The position numbers were made by a program, and so were the translations under genes. Shown here piece by piece: positions 33,707-45,743 of a stretch of DNA of 64,000 nt (its first letter is position 1; each line of letters begins with the position of its first letter). Under the pieces are notes generated by a model. The model worked only from the letters and a program-made list of their open reading frames with translations. It was not told the DNA's origin and did not search any database. Origin of the DNA: Quercus robur. Lineage: Eukaryota > Streptophyta > Magnoliopsida > Fagales > Fagaceae. The stretch is from NCBI RefSeq assembly GCF_932294415.1, contig NC_065536.1:60165354-60229353 (forward strand), given 5' to 3'.

Positions 33707-35327
33707 CTACACATTTCTCCGAATTTTCTTCTGTACTTTATCCTGCTCTCGATATCTCTCCCGTCTTTCTTCTCTCCGGCGCTTTCTCGACAACTCCTCA
33801 TCTTTGGCTTTCTCTGCCTCATGTTCTTTCCTCTTCTTTTCTTCCTTAAGCTTTCGCTTCTTAATCTGCAAAAACCCAAGTTATGAAGTGAACATGAAAT
33901 ACTTTCAACATTGCTAGGAAAAATTGTCATTTCAAATGGCACTAATCAGTTCAGTTGCTTAAAGTGAATGCTGTTAAAATTCAGTTTTCCAATCAAAGAA
34001 CAGTGACTTTCCAGCAGATTTTATCATCAACTGTAACATTTACGCCTGGGTTTCAAAATGTCAACTAAATACAGTATTTCAGCCTAAAAGATCATACCTT
34101 TTCAGATCTAATCAATTGAAGATGTTGAACAAGAGCATGAACTTTTCGCTCATCAGGCTCCATGACAACAGCCGGTCTTCTATTTTCAAGAAGTGGACGT
34201 TTCCGACTAGGTGTATCCTTAGACTTTGTTGCAAACGGGAGAGATGCTTCCAAGGACTTGGGAATTACCAATGGGTTGAACTTCTTTGGCTTCCTTTCAA
34301 TTGGCTGTTGATATAAAATAATAATTAAAAAGGATAGTAATACTGCAGTGATTTCAAGCCAGAATAAAGGAAGAAAACTATGGGCTAGCACAATTACTGC
34401 CTCACATCAGATCTTACCTTGTAGAGTGAATCCTTGTTAAAAGGAATGGCAAGATTGTGTTTTCTCCTCAATTCAGCGACAGTTTTCATTCCTTGCCAGG
34501 TCTGATCACGAGGTTGTAAGGCCGTTGTCAATGGGTTGTAGAAGCGAGGAACTTCAACTGAAGCCCATGCACGCATGAAAACAATGTCACTCATCTTGAT
34601 CTTATCCTCAAAGGTACACCTTGCAATCCCTTCTCTAGGTTTTCCTCCCTTCTTTTTTGGTTAGTTACCAAGCTCTTCTTTAGCAGCCTGCCAAAATAAA
34701 GTCATATTAAGTCCACCTTCAAGGGTATAACAACAGCCATGCTTTTATCTTCTTATATCCACATATTGCCCAGGCATCAACTATGAGGAGTGCAATTATA
34801 TTATGATCTGTAATCAATGCTACCGGAAAGACTTCCCAGTAGAAATTAATAAAGCTTGGCAATGCTTATTTTGAAGAGTATGATGCAAAAGGAGTAATAC
34901 TTTTTCAATTGATAAGTTATGCACCCAGTAGATAACTCATGACCTCACCCTCCACCTTCCATCTACAAGGAAAGGAGGTGCCATTTGACATAGAGGAATA
35001 GAGCTCATTGGAGATGAGGCAAAAACATACAGTAAAAAGCATATGCAATTAGCACAATCTAAAAGCACAAATCAGAATAAAAAATATGAATAAAAGTTCC
35101 TAATTAAAAGAGCATACCTTCGTAACCTGTCCCCGGATCCCACTGCCAGTTCGAATAGCTGCACCTTCGTATCGAGCTATTTCAAGATCTGAATTAAACA
35201 TTTCCCTGATAAGAGCTGTCTTCTTGAAGATCTTGGTGGGATAACCAACCAGCTTGACTTTCTTTTTAATCTGAGCTGCATGATTAAACTCCAACACAAC
35301 TGCAGTTGCACTAATCCTAAATGTCGC
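33707..35327 (-). pseudogene. 3' fragment of ribosome-biogenesis GTPase BMS1, truncated pseudogene
   Basis: Four exons of the C-terminal end survive in order on the minus strand: 35327-35118, 34687-34418, 34304-34098 and 33865-33707, all with GT-AG sites. They encode the conserved run [19 protein letters not shown] ... [20 protein letters not shown] ... MSDIVFMRAWASVEVP ... FYNPLTTALQPRDQTWQGMK ... VMEPDERKVHALVQ and a basic coiled tail ending KKIRRNV. Intact BMS1 is about 1,100-1,200 aa and works in early 40S (U3 processome) assembly, and only about the last quarter is here. The upstream exons (GTPase and middle region) are missing. A TAA stop interrupts the second exon at 34661-34663, where relatives have Gln. 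An L1 LINE remnant lies directly upstream. Intron retention means a DNA-level duplicate, not a retrocopy. Confidence 0.88.
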
Positions 35328-35469
35328 CTGACACACCAAACAAAAGGCGCTCAGGCATAGAGAAAATTTGAAAGTGAAAACAACAAAAGAAAAGTAGTAC
35401 AAAGTATACTCCGACCAAATTCTGATCACACAGACAAAGCAGATAGGGAAGCCTTAGTTTCAGCTATTT

Positions 35470-35990
35470 TGGACTTTCATTTGGACAGGGTGGGTAGGAC
35501 TTGGAATCTTCATTTTCACAAAGACTTTCATGATTGGGAATTGGAATTTGTATATTTTTTTCTTGACCCTATATTCAGGTGCCTTGGAGGGAGGAGGTTG
35601 ACAGGATGAGGTTGCACTTGATTGGGAGGGGTACTTTTGATGTTCAATCTTTTTACAATAACTTTCATGGTATCAATGCTCATTTCATGTGCTCATCCAT
35701 TTCCTTGGAAGAGTCTTTGGCGTGTTAAGGCCCTCAAGAGGACATCTTTCCTCTTATGTACTACAACCTGGGGAAAGATTATCACTATTGATAACCTTAT
35801 CAAGAGGGGATTGTATTAGTTGGATGGTGTTGTATGAGTCGTCGTAGTGGGGAAATCGTGAATCACCTATTGCTCCGTTGTGATGTTGCTTAGGCTTTAT
35901 GGAGTGAAGTCTTTAGATGTTTGGGATTTAGTCAGTGATACCGTAGCAAATCTACTCTTTGGTTGGAGATGCACAAGTACGGATACAGGT
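35470..35990 (+). mobile_element. L1-type LINE 3' coding remnant (zf-RVT region)
   Basis: The plus strand encodes GRGTFDVQSFYNNFHG, then PWKSLWRVKALKRTSFLL, then WGKIITIDNLIKRG and a HLLLRCDVA-like zinc region. This is the reverse-transcriptase zinc-binding tail of plant L1 LINEs. It is 5'-truncated and decayed: about 170 codons' worth is recognisable, with frame changes and stops. It sits where BMS1 upstream exons would be expected. Confidence 0.75.
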
Positions 35991-36303
35991 ATTGGTATGA
36001 TATGGATATGTGTACAAAAATATAATATATTTTGAAAAACCTAGGATACAATATGTAGGGAATATGGAAATTAATTACTTAATTAATGTTTATTTTTAGG
36101 TTTATTTAAATATGTGTACATAATAGTTTAAAAAAAATATATGTTTACATAATTTATATTTATTTTAAGTTTTAAAATTAAGTAACAATGAACAAGTGTG
36201 CAATACTATATCGTAGTGGCTAACCAACAAACAATACTATATTTATATCACTATATCAATATATCACAGGTTCACAGGCCACAATAATGCAATATATATC
36301 ATA
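35991..36303. other. AT-rich stretch, no gene
   Basis: Simple AT-rich DNA between the LINE remnant and the ACTAGT repeat. Short words such as GCACAAGTACGGATAC (just before, 35968) recur in altered form near 38360-38440. Confidence 0.4.
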
Positions 36304-37795
36304 ACTAGTCGCTAACTCGTGCGATGCACGGGATAGTTAAACAAAATTTATACACATTCACCTTTATTGGTACAATCATTTGAAAACAATTCTAACTAAT
36401 ACCCAAATGTAAGAGACACATTGACTTACTATTTAAAGTAGCATTCTGAAGAATTTACACATATTGTGCAACTGAGCCTTAAAATTTAATTCCTGAACAC
36501 CGCAACTCCATAAAATTCATACTAATAATAATATTTTATGATTGCACAGACTATTTTTTTAGAGCGGTTGATCTTAACATTGGCGTACATTTAATCTTTC
36601 ACTAAAAGCAAAGGGAAGTAGATCATGTGCATACATCTTTATGAGCAATTTTTGGTAGTCAGGCGTAACAAACGTGTAACCATTTTGTCCTATTCCTACC
36701 ATCTAAGAACATATCCTCTCTTATAAGTTGATGATGCCAAGTTTTAGCATATCCTCTCCTTTTTTTTTCCCCCAAAGAAATAAAAAGACTTTAAAGACAT
36801 ATCCAATTTGTTAAAATGCAAGTGCTTCAAGCCATAGAAAGATTTAATGAAAATTGCAACTCCATGAATTGAATTTGCAAATGGTATTAACTATTGGCTA
36901 TTAATGCGATTATTAAGCCGTACCACATTGAACATGTTTCTCTATCAAAATATGTAAACAAACTAACCTTACAAAAGCTGAACTTTATAAGCTAAAATCT
37001 ATACCGTGAGTTATAGATTTTGAATGCTATACCGTGCATTTAGGGCTTCCTACATCTGGAGAGAGAGAGTTTGCAGAAACCAAAGAAAATCTCTCTATAG
37101 CTTAAGAAACATAATATACTAAAATCAAAGAGAGAAAATTTTCGGAGGACAAAATATTATAGATAATTTAAAAGAATTTTGGTTTAATTCCTGAACACCG
37201 CAACTCCATAAAATTCATACTAATAATAATATTTTATGATAGCGCAGTTAGAATTTTGGTTTAATTCTTGAACACTGAATTGGAAATTGATTATATGAGT
37301 ATTCAATGGTGAACAAAGTACTATGTATTAATTAATATATAAACAAAACTAACCTTACAAAAGCTGAACTTTATAAGCTAAAATCTATACCGTGCATTGT
37401 AGATCTTGAATGCTATACCATGCGTTTAGGGCTTCCTATGTCTGGAGAGAGAGAGTTTGCAGAAACCATGACTTTATATTTTTTAACTTGAGAGGAGTAA
37501 GGTTGCTAGGGTTTTGAGGAGTTATAATGTTTTTGTTTTTATTTTTTATTTTTTAAATATTGTGCTAACGTGGAAAATTGTGGTGCCTGCAAAGGTTTCG
37601 GTTATATATATATATATATATAGAGTTTGCAGAAACCGTGATTTTATATTTCTTAACTTAAGAGAGGGGTAAGGTTGCTAGGGTTTTGAGGAGTTATAAT
37701 GTTTTTGTTTTTATTTTTTATTTTTTAAATATTATACTGACGTGAAAAATTGTGATGCCTGCAAAGGGTTCGGTTTTATATATATATAGATAAGT
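36304..37795 (+). repeat. ACTAGT-ended repeat with internal tandem duplications
   Basis: Begins ACTAGTCGCTAACTCGTGCG with a hairpin like that at 97-125. Inside, a block at about 36955-37075 (CTAACCTTACAAAAGCTGAA ... GGAGAGAGAGAGTTTGCAG) is repeated at about 37345-37465. A block at about 37456-37605 is repeated at 37622-37780 (GTAAGGTTGCTAGGGTTTTG ... GCCTGCAAAGG). The phrase CTGAACACCGCAACTCCATA occurs near 36494 and 37191. It ends in TATATATAGATA. The superfamily is unassigned. Confidence 0.55.
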
Positions 37796-39208
37796 TCCGA
37801 AGTCGATAGGTCACTCAAGCCAAGACTCAAAACAAACAATATATAACATAACTAAGGGCCCAAGGGCAGTAAGGCTGAAAGCCCAGGCCACCGAGCAAGT
37901 TAGCAGGAAAACCAAAAAAAGAAAAAAAAAAATTGTGATTTGCAATTCCAATTCGGAACAAAGGCAAGGCAAGGGAGAGAGAGTGAGAGTCTGAGAGACA
38001 TATAAGCAGTAAAGGGGAGGAGGAGCTCCGGAGTCGACAATCGACAAAGGCGAGGAAGAAAGAGTGGCAATTTATGGCTGGGAGTGGAACTTCATCGCTT
38101 CGAACAGAAGCAGAAGCAGAGAACGAGAGTGAGAGAGTAGACTAGAGACTGATCGAGTTAAAGAAATTAGGGCTTTTAACTCAGTTGGGCCGATCAATGA
38201 TAGGAAATTTGCCTATTGTCAAGATTTCTTTTTTTTTTTTTTTTTTCTTTTTCCTTTTTTCCCTTCTCCCATGTCTGCTGGGTGCTCACTATACCGCACA
38301 CGTATCCGAGCCGTATCGGAATGAAAAAGAATTTTTTTTTATTTAGCTTGATACTCTCTAGGTACAGTTGTACCGGTATCCAACCCGTATCCGCATCAAG
38401 TACATATCGGATACCGACACAACGACAATTTTGCCGTATTTGTGCATTATAAGGAAATATATGAAATCTTGTGCTAGCATGTTTGATGTAAATAGTGTGG
38501 AAGCCGTATTTGTGCATTATGTTTGAGGATGTCGAAAAATCTCTGGGTTATCTTCAACCGTTATTCATTTGTACTTTGTTCAACTAGTGTCAGGTTTGGG
38601 TTTTCACTTTTACCGCATTCTACTTCCATTTTTTAGTTTCAAAACTCTCTTGTGCCATGTTTGGAAGCTCGGGGGGAGAGGGGGTAGAGTGAAGGAGAGT
38701 GGTGGGAATAATTATCCTCTATTTTGTAATTTTATGAATATGGTAAGGATAAATTTAGTAATTCATTTAGTCAAGTATTTTTATACTTTACTCTCTTTCT
38801 AAATCTCTTAAATATGAGAGAATTAAAAATGAGGGGTTAGAAGTAGTTAGAATCCTTTCAAACCCCTCTAAATCCCTCTCCCTTCTTTAAAAAAATCCAA
38901 ATAAGGTAATTTAACTTACGCTTTCTTTGTTTACTCTACTCCTCCTCCATCCAAACAAGCTATTACTTCTTCTAGTTGACTATTGTAATTTTTAAAGAAT
39001 CTTTGTGTTCATTATTGTGAACATAAATTTCTTTTTTAGTAAAAATAAAACTTATTACTTGCCAAAATAATAATAATGATGATAATTTATTTTTTTTTGG
39101 AGAAAGAATAATACAATAATCTAATCATGTAAAATTTCAACATAACATTTTATATAATTTTCATGCATTATAAAAATATGCCAATAATCAAAATGAAATA
39201 CAAAATTC
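37796..39208. other. Intergenic; possible orphan first exon
   Basis: At 38074 on the plus strand an ATG opens MAGSGTSSLRTEAEAENESE after a purine-rich, 5'-UTR-like leader, but the frame stops after 23 codons and no downstream exon is recognised. A repeat-like region near 38290-38520 follows. No gene is supported. Confidence 0.3.
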
Positions 39209-39640
39209 AATCAAACAATAACAACAAAGCTTTAGTCCCAAAATTTTGGGGTTGGCTATGGGTCCTTAACAAATTAGTCAAGGTAAACCAAATGTCCTTC
39301 TTTACTACCAATAATGTTATTATTATTTTTTAAAATCTTTCTCTACCTTTTTTCTGTTCCCTTAACTTAAATCAACTTAGTCTTTCTTATTAGTATATTA
39401 ATGGTTCTCCTTTGAACGTTATCGAACCATGTCAAGTAATTCATCCTCATATTTTCGGGTTACCCTTATCTTTGAGCGGATTTTCTCATTTCAAATCCTG
39501 TCTTTTCATGAATTTCCACTAAGCTATCTTGACACTCTCATTTTAATTGTACTTACTTTTAAATATTTTGCCTCTTAAGAGCCCAACATTAGTACCATTC
39601 TTTTATAACAATCCTATAAAATTTCAGGGGACTCATTTCA
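39209..39640 (-). mobile_element. RTE-type LINE 3' remnant
   Basis: The plus strand starts AACAATAACAACAAAGCTTT then TAGTCCCAAAATTTTGGGG, the inverse of the plant RTE tail with its (TTG)n end. The minus-strand translation upstream contains a decayed VQRRTIN-like end of the reverse transcriptase. It is 5'-truncated. Confidence 0.55.
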
Positions 39641-40181
39641 TGGAAATGTTTAGGCCCTGTTTGGTTATCTCATTTTTTCTTTTCATTTTCTGAACTCATT
39701 TTCTATTTCTCAAATCCTGTATTCATTTTCTCTACCCAACACATTTTATGTTTGGCATTATTTTCTGGTCTAGTTTTTGCTTTTCTTTTTCTTTTTTTTT
39801 TTTTGCTTTTTTTTTCACTTTAAAATTTTCAATTAAAAATTCAACACAACACCCACACCACACACACACCAATGGTAAAACCAAAACCAAATCCACCTTT
39901 ATCACCAGATTCATCGCCATATACAATTCCCCAACACAATTGATCCAAACCTACCCTTATCACCACCACCATATCCGAACCCACAGTAGCACAACCACAC
40001 CATAGCACCTATAAAGGGATAGAGAGAAATGACCACACCTATGACAGCTACAACCCCCACAGGACACCATCACCATAATATCCCCACCAAAACCAAATCC
40101 ATAGCCATCATGTGACCACAAACTGCAAATGGGTTCAAAACCCACACAACCATCACAAATCTAAACCCAAATCAAAACACA
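39641..40181. other. Left flank of the Athila insertion
   Basis: It starts with a MITE-like edge (TTAGGCCCTGTTTGG near 39651) whose partner I could not find. It then becomes CAC/CCA-rich DNA that continues on the other side of the Athila element at 51734, showing the pre-insertion sequence. Confidence 0.4.
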
Positions 40182-41655
40182 TGTTGTGAAATTTTAAAGT
40201 ACTCGTAAGTGTATGAACCGCACCGAAGTATAGTTTGACAAGAACAAGGTTGAACCCATAGGGACTTGAATGAACGTAGAAAAATTAATCAAATCCTAAC
40301 CAAATTAATTCTAATCTAGTTTAATAAAAATTGGTTGTTTGCAATTAAATATACTAAGCAAATAATTAAACTAAGCAAAGATAAAATATAAAGTAGTAAA
40401 GAGATGTAAATAATCTAGAGAAAGTAATTAAGGTTTTGGAATCCGCCTTGTTAATTCATATCAGCATATATTTATGATTATTAATTTTTCCCAACCATTG
40501 CATGATAATCTAGAAATCAATCTTGCTATCATGGAAAATATTATCATTAAAACTTCTATTTAAATATCTAAAGCATGCTCTTCTTCGCTTCCTAGCTATA
40601 AAATCAAATTATCAATTGTATCTGTAGCTAAACAAATCACAAGAGATATCTAATTTTATAATCAAGAAATAATAAACCAAGCATTCAATTAATTAAGATA
40701 AATACTAAATCATGAGAAAAATATGATTGAACTCATATCTAGAATCACATCTTAGTCAATTGATATGAAGCAAGAACAATTTAAATCATTAAAGAACAGC
40801 TATTGTGGGAAAAATCAAGTCACATAAATATTATTGATAATCCTTAATAAAGTTTCATCCTTAGCCCTAATTATAAATTTAGCTACTCATGGTAATTGAA
40901 ATAAAACACAAGAATAAAATACTAAACATTAAACTAGACAAATAAAATAGAGAAAGAAATAGTCACAATGCTATCATGGAGAAAAGCTACAAAGAAGCCA
41001 CAAGCGGCATTGCCTCCTGCTCCAATTTTCTGTTTTGCATCTTAGTCCTAGCACTAGCCTCCCTGAATTTTGCCCTAAAGAGCCTTTAAATAGGTTAAGG
41101 AATCCTATTACAAGTTGAATTCTTGTTTGGATAAAATCTCAGATTTTTAGACTTCATTTAACTGACGATTTTGCCCATTTAATATCAGAATTCAAACTTT
41201 TGCTAAACTATAAAGTTGTATCCCTATAAGTTAACTTTCTAGCCCAACTTGAATCATCTCAATTGGACATCTAAGCTGAAAGTTATGCCAAAAATACTAA
41301 CTGATGCACAGGCTAGAATCCTTATCCGAATTGGACTTGGATTTAGTGCAAATTTCCTTTGATTCCTTGCTCCAATTGGACTTAAATTTAATTGGGTTGG
41401 CCTTCTTTAACTTCATCATGGTCCTTGTAAAAGTAAAGTCCATTAGTTTTCTTCTTTGTACAAATCCATTTATTTAATTCTATTCTCCTATAAAAGACAA
41501 ATTCACGCAATAAAATTCAATTAAGCACAAAATTGATTATTTTGCATTATTCCAAAACCAAATATAAAATGCATAAATTAAATCAAAATAAGTATGATAA
41601 TGCTTTCTAACAATGATATAAATATGCAAAATTAAGCTATTACCAATGCACATCA
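40182..41655 (-). repeat. 3' LTR of the Athila element
   Basis: 1,474 bp, collinear with 50260-51733. The polypurine-like run GGTTTGGGGGTATT (minus strand) lies just inside at about 41656-41670. Confidence 0.9.
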
Positions 41656-42656
41656 AATACCCCCAAACCTGCATTTTGCTAGTCCTCGAGCAAAACAGAT
41701 AAAGAGTAAAACAAACCAATGAAATTAAAACAAAGAAAAAGGAAATCCTAACTAATCCACTTTCGTTGGAGATTTCGATTGCATTAGTGGTCGAGTTGTA
41801 GTCTCATGAGGGTTTGCAGGGAATATATCCACAAAATTCTAAGAATGAATACTAAAAAATAAAAATAAAAATAAAAAACAAAACAAAGAAAATCAAACAA
41901 TTTTTTTTTTTTTTCATTTGCCTTTTGCTAAGAGGATTAGTCCAATTTTAAAAACACTACAAATGCTAAAGAAATTTCTCATGCCATCAAAACTTAATGT
42001 GAGTGGAAAGTGGTAGCCAACCCAAACATACTCTTAATTTTAGAATAAACTTTACTCAAATGTCTATTTGAAAGTAAGTTTCAACTCAAATCTTTCCGGT
42101 GTTATCACTCAACAAATGAAATCACTCTGAAATGGGGTGTAACACTCTCAACAATAAATGTGAGCAGAATAATGTAGGCAAAATCAAACACCTCACATAT
42201 AAATCTCATGAAAAACGCTTTATTAAGAAAGAACAAGTAGTCTCATGAAAGGATGCCAAAAAGAATTTATACCACACTTTTTATTCAGTTATATCAATAT
42301 CCGAACTACACAATCTTCAAGATCAAATAAGGACTTTATTAGGACATAAGGTAGAGTAAAAGCAAAGGGAATGAAATAAAAATGGGTGAAGGTAAATAAT
42401 AAGAAGTGTTTTCAAGATTTGTTGGAATGTCAACTCTTTTTAGAATTTCCATTCAACATTTTTTTTTCAACTCTTCTTCTTCAAAGCAGTACTCATTCCT
42501 TACATTTCACTTCTCAAAATTTGATGAGAACCCTTTTTATTTTCTTCTTTTTTGACACTTTTCCTCTTTTTATTTTTATTTTTATTTATTTATTTTTTTT
42601 TTGTATTCACTTTTTCTTTCTTCTTTGAATTCTTGCACAAACCACAACATTGAAAC

Positions 42657-43184
42657 TGTAAAGTTGTGATTTACAACTAATTTGTGTTGGCTTTAATTCC
42701 GTGCCAAATTTGATTGTAATTTTGTTCAATCTTTTGTACCCTGTATTTTATGTGGGATTTCATTGTAAGGGTTGTATGTGAGAGAGAGTGTGAAGACTCA
42801 AGACTCACTGAAGATCAAAGAAGTTTTCATGGGTAGCTCGCGAGAAGCCTTCCTGCAAATTGAAGCATGTGTTCAGGACATGATTGGAATGCGAAGAGTC
42901 ATGACAAATGGTGATAGCTGGTTTTTGCAAATGTCTCGCGGTTAAGGCTTTCCTGCGAGATACTTGCGAAACATTCTGTTTTGCCAATTTGTCATATCTG
43001 ATACACCAAGTCTCGACCCACACTATATATACCCACATTGTAAGGGCTAGAATAGTTATATTGCTTGTTCGCTCGCATTCACTCTATTCCGCACTTAGTT
43101 TAAGTTAGAGTAAAATCAACCAAGCTGTAATTTAATTTGGGGGTCTAAATAACTCTTTTGTTTTCACACAATTTTGAGCTTTCA
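42657..43184 (+). mobile_element. Solo LTR of a copia family, inserted in the Athila element
   Basis: 528 bp from TGTAAAGTTG to GAGCTTTCA with the perfect target duplication GAAAC at 42652-42656 and 43185-43189. It is homologous, in reverse, to the LTR at 58022-59018: shared TGTAAAGTTGTGATTTACAA start, CTATATATACCC TATA region, TCTCGCG words and end. That LTR is longer by about 470 bp after the TATA region, so this belongs to a sister subfamily. No internal sequence remains. Confidence 0.88.
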
Positions 43185-43189
43185 GAAAC

Positions 43190-44298
43190 AAACTAATCAA
43201 ATTCCATCTTGAAACACTATGAATAAGGGCTTTAAGAAAGAAAGGCTAATTAAAAGGCTCAACAGGGTGACTAGCGATAATGTATCAAGAAAGAAAAACA
43301 CATATATGGCTCAAAGTAGACAAAAATGGTCTAATCTCATCTCACAAAGACTAGTATAGTTCATTCAACATCAATGACTTCAAAAGATTCAAGTGTGGCA
43401 TAAAATTTAAAAAAAAAATTCTTGGCCAAAAGAAAGAACAATGAGACTACAATAAGGGAAATATGTTACGCACTTCCAAATGAACTTTAAGATTAGGGAA
43501 AAAAAAAAAAACCCTCCAAAGATAATGATTGGCTCAAAACTCACAAGAGTTACAGTCTCCACATTGTTATCTTAAAGATTTTCTAATCACTTTTATCCTT
43601 CAACAACAAGTTGTGTCTGAGTGGCTACGTGCATGTGCAATGAATTGAGCATGAAAGCAATGAAATTCTTTGAGCATGAAAGCAATGAAATTCTTTAAGC
43701 AAGAGTAGTATAACGAACTCAAAACATAAACCTCAAGCTAGGCAAAAGATTTTTGTTTTTTGGGTACTAAACAAAACAAAAAAGAAAGATAGAAATCTAT
43801 GTACATCCCCCCAAACCTAAACTAAACATTGTCCTCAATGTTAAAAATGATAATCTCAAATATAAGTCTCGAAAGAAAAGAGAGCAAAATATTAATATGC
43901 AACATGAGAACCAAGTAGAAACAAGTAAGGTAAGGAAAAGGAAGAGATGTACCTTGATTAAGCTGATTGTTATAAATTTTAAGTTTTGTCAAATATCAAC
44001 TAGAACAAAAGTAAATAAAACTAAACAAGAAAATAAACACAAAGTCTAATCTAGAAGTAGAAAATAAACAAGAGCAAAAGAAGAAAAAAAAAATGCAAAC
44101 CTGATAAACACAAATGGTGTCAATCCTAATAAACAAGATCATCCAAAAAGACTTCTCAACTTCTGGGGGCTTAAGTTCTAAAAATGGTATCAAACGTTGG
44201 CCATTAACTTTAAACATATCGTCATTTTTAGGATTCTCAATCTCAATAGCACCATGGGGCTAAATAGTGCAAACTATGAATGGACCTGTCCATCGAGA
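43190..44298. other. 3' non-coding region of the Athila element
   Basis: A-rich DNA between the solo LTR and the integrase region. No env-like frame or tandem array is seen. Confidence 0.4.
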
Positions 44299-44736
44299 TC
44301 ATAACTTACCTAGGAAGAGATGCAAACGAGAATTATAAAGAAGAACTTTTTGACCAGGTTCAAATGATTTTCTCAAGATGTTTTTATCATGAACCCTTTT
44401 CATTCGATCCTTATACGATTTGGCAAAATTGTATGCATCATTGCGAATTTCCTCTAACTCATTAAGTTGGAGTCTCCTTTTAGCACCTGCTTTGTCAAGA
44501 TCAAAATTTAACCACTTAATAGCCCAATAAGCTCTATGCTCTAACACAACAAGGAGGTGACAAGCCTTACCATACACAATTCGATAGGGAGACATTCCAA
44601 TGGGAGTCTTAAATGCTGTACGGTATGCCCACAATTCATCATTGAGTCTTAAAGACCAATCTTTCCGAGTAGGGTTAACTATTTTCTCCAATATTCTCTT
44701 GATTTCCCTATTAGTGACAAGATAGTTTGCAATATC

Positions 44737-45743
44737 TGTTAGGACATATGTGGTTCACATGTTAAGAACATATGTCATGATTTTATGTAATTGGCTAATC
44801 CTTTGACAAAACGCACTTTACTTATAATTGGGTAGTTCTAGGATGTGTTCAAATACTTCAAGAAACAAGGTTTCAAGATCAAGTATTGAAGTCATCAAGT
44901 CTGTCCAAGAAACAAGCTAAGAAGTGCAAATTCATTAAGTCTCGACAGCTACATCTATCGAGGTTTAAGGAAGCTGTTCAGCTCGTGGCTCGACAGCTGC
45001 TTAACAGCTTATCTGTCGAGATTTAAGAAATTTAGAATTCTGATCTGATTTCTTGGAATCCGTGATTATGTATTTAGGTCTTCTTTTCTCCTTACCCTAG
45101 ACATATAAAAGGATTATTTTAAGGGTCATCAAGTAGTTCACAAGTTGCACAAGCATTGAGCAAACTCTGTTTAAGCAAATTGTGACCAAAGACGAAGTTC
45201 TTGCCCTAGTTCATCTCTTTCTCTTGAAGAAGTTGCTGTATATGTGTACCGTAGGGTTTTGTAACTAAACATCTTCTTGATCTTCACTATGTGGATGAAC
45301 TGAAGAACTTTACAACCAACAACCTTCTTAGTTGGTGATTGAAGTCATGTACTGGGATCCGCGCAATTTGTTAGTCACGTACTTGGGAGTCGTGCATCAA
45401 AAGGGGGAACTGTCACTACAGAACAAGTTCAATTGGGTATTAGGGTAAGGGTTCAAACTGTAGGTTGGTAAGGTACTTGAGATTTCTTTACTTGTAACCG
45501 CTTGTTGTGATAATAGTAGAGTTTCGGGAGTGGTGACCTGAAAATCACCCGGTGGGGTTTTTGTCGTTAGGTTTTCCCCATTTATAAACAAATCACCATG
45601 TCATTTATTTTCCGCTGCATAATTAGTTTATTGGTGATTTGTTTGTGCTACCATGTGTTTACATGTTAATTTGATTAATTACTAACTTGACTAATTAATC
45701 AATTATTTTAATCACAAGGGGTCAATTCGTTTTTGGCCTATCA
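44737..45743 (+). mobile_element. Second solo LTR (unrelated copia-type family) in the Athila element
   Basis: 1,007 bp from TGTTAGGACATATG to TTTTGGCCTATCA with the perfect target duplication ATATC at 44732-44736 and 45744-45748. It has an ACATATAAAAGG TATA-like site near 45100 and a GTTTTCCCCATTTATAAACA block typical of plant copia LTR ends. It shows no similarity to the solo LTR at 42.7 kb. Confidence 0.85.

Noticed and set aside
39748-40145. His/Thr/Pro-rich and Gly-rich open frames
   Set aside because: They arise from simple CAC/CCA repeats shared across the Athila insertion site; no conserved protein.
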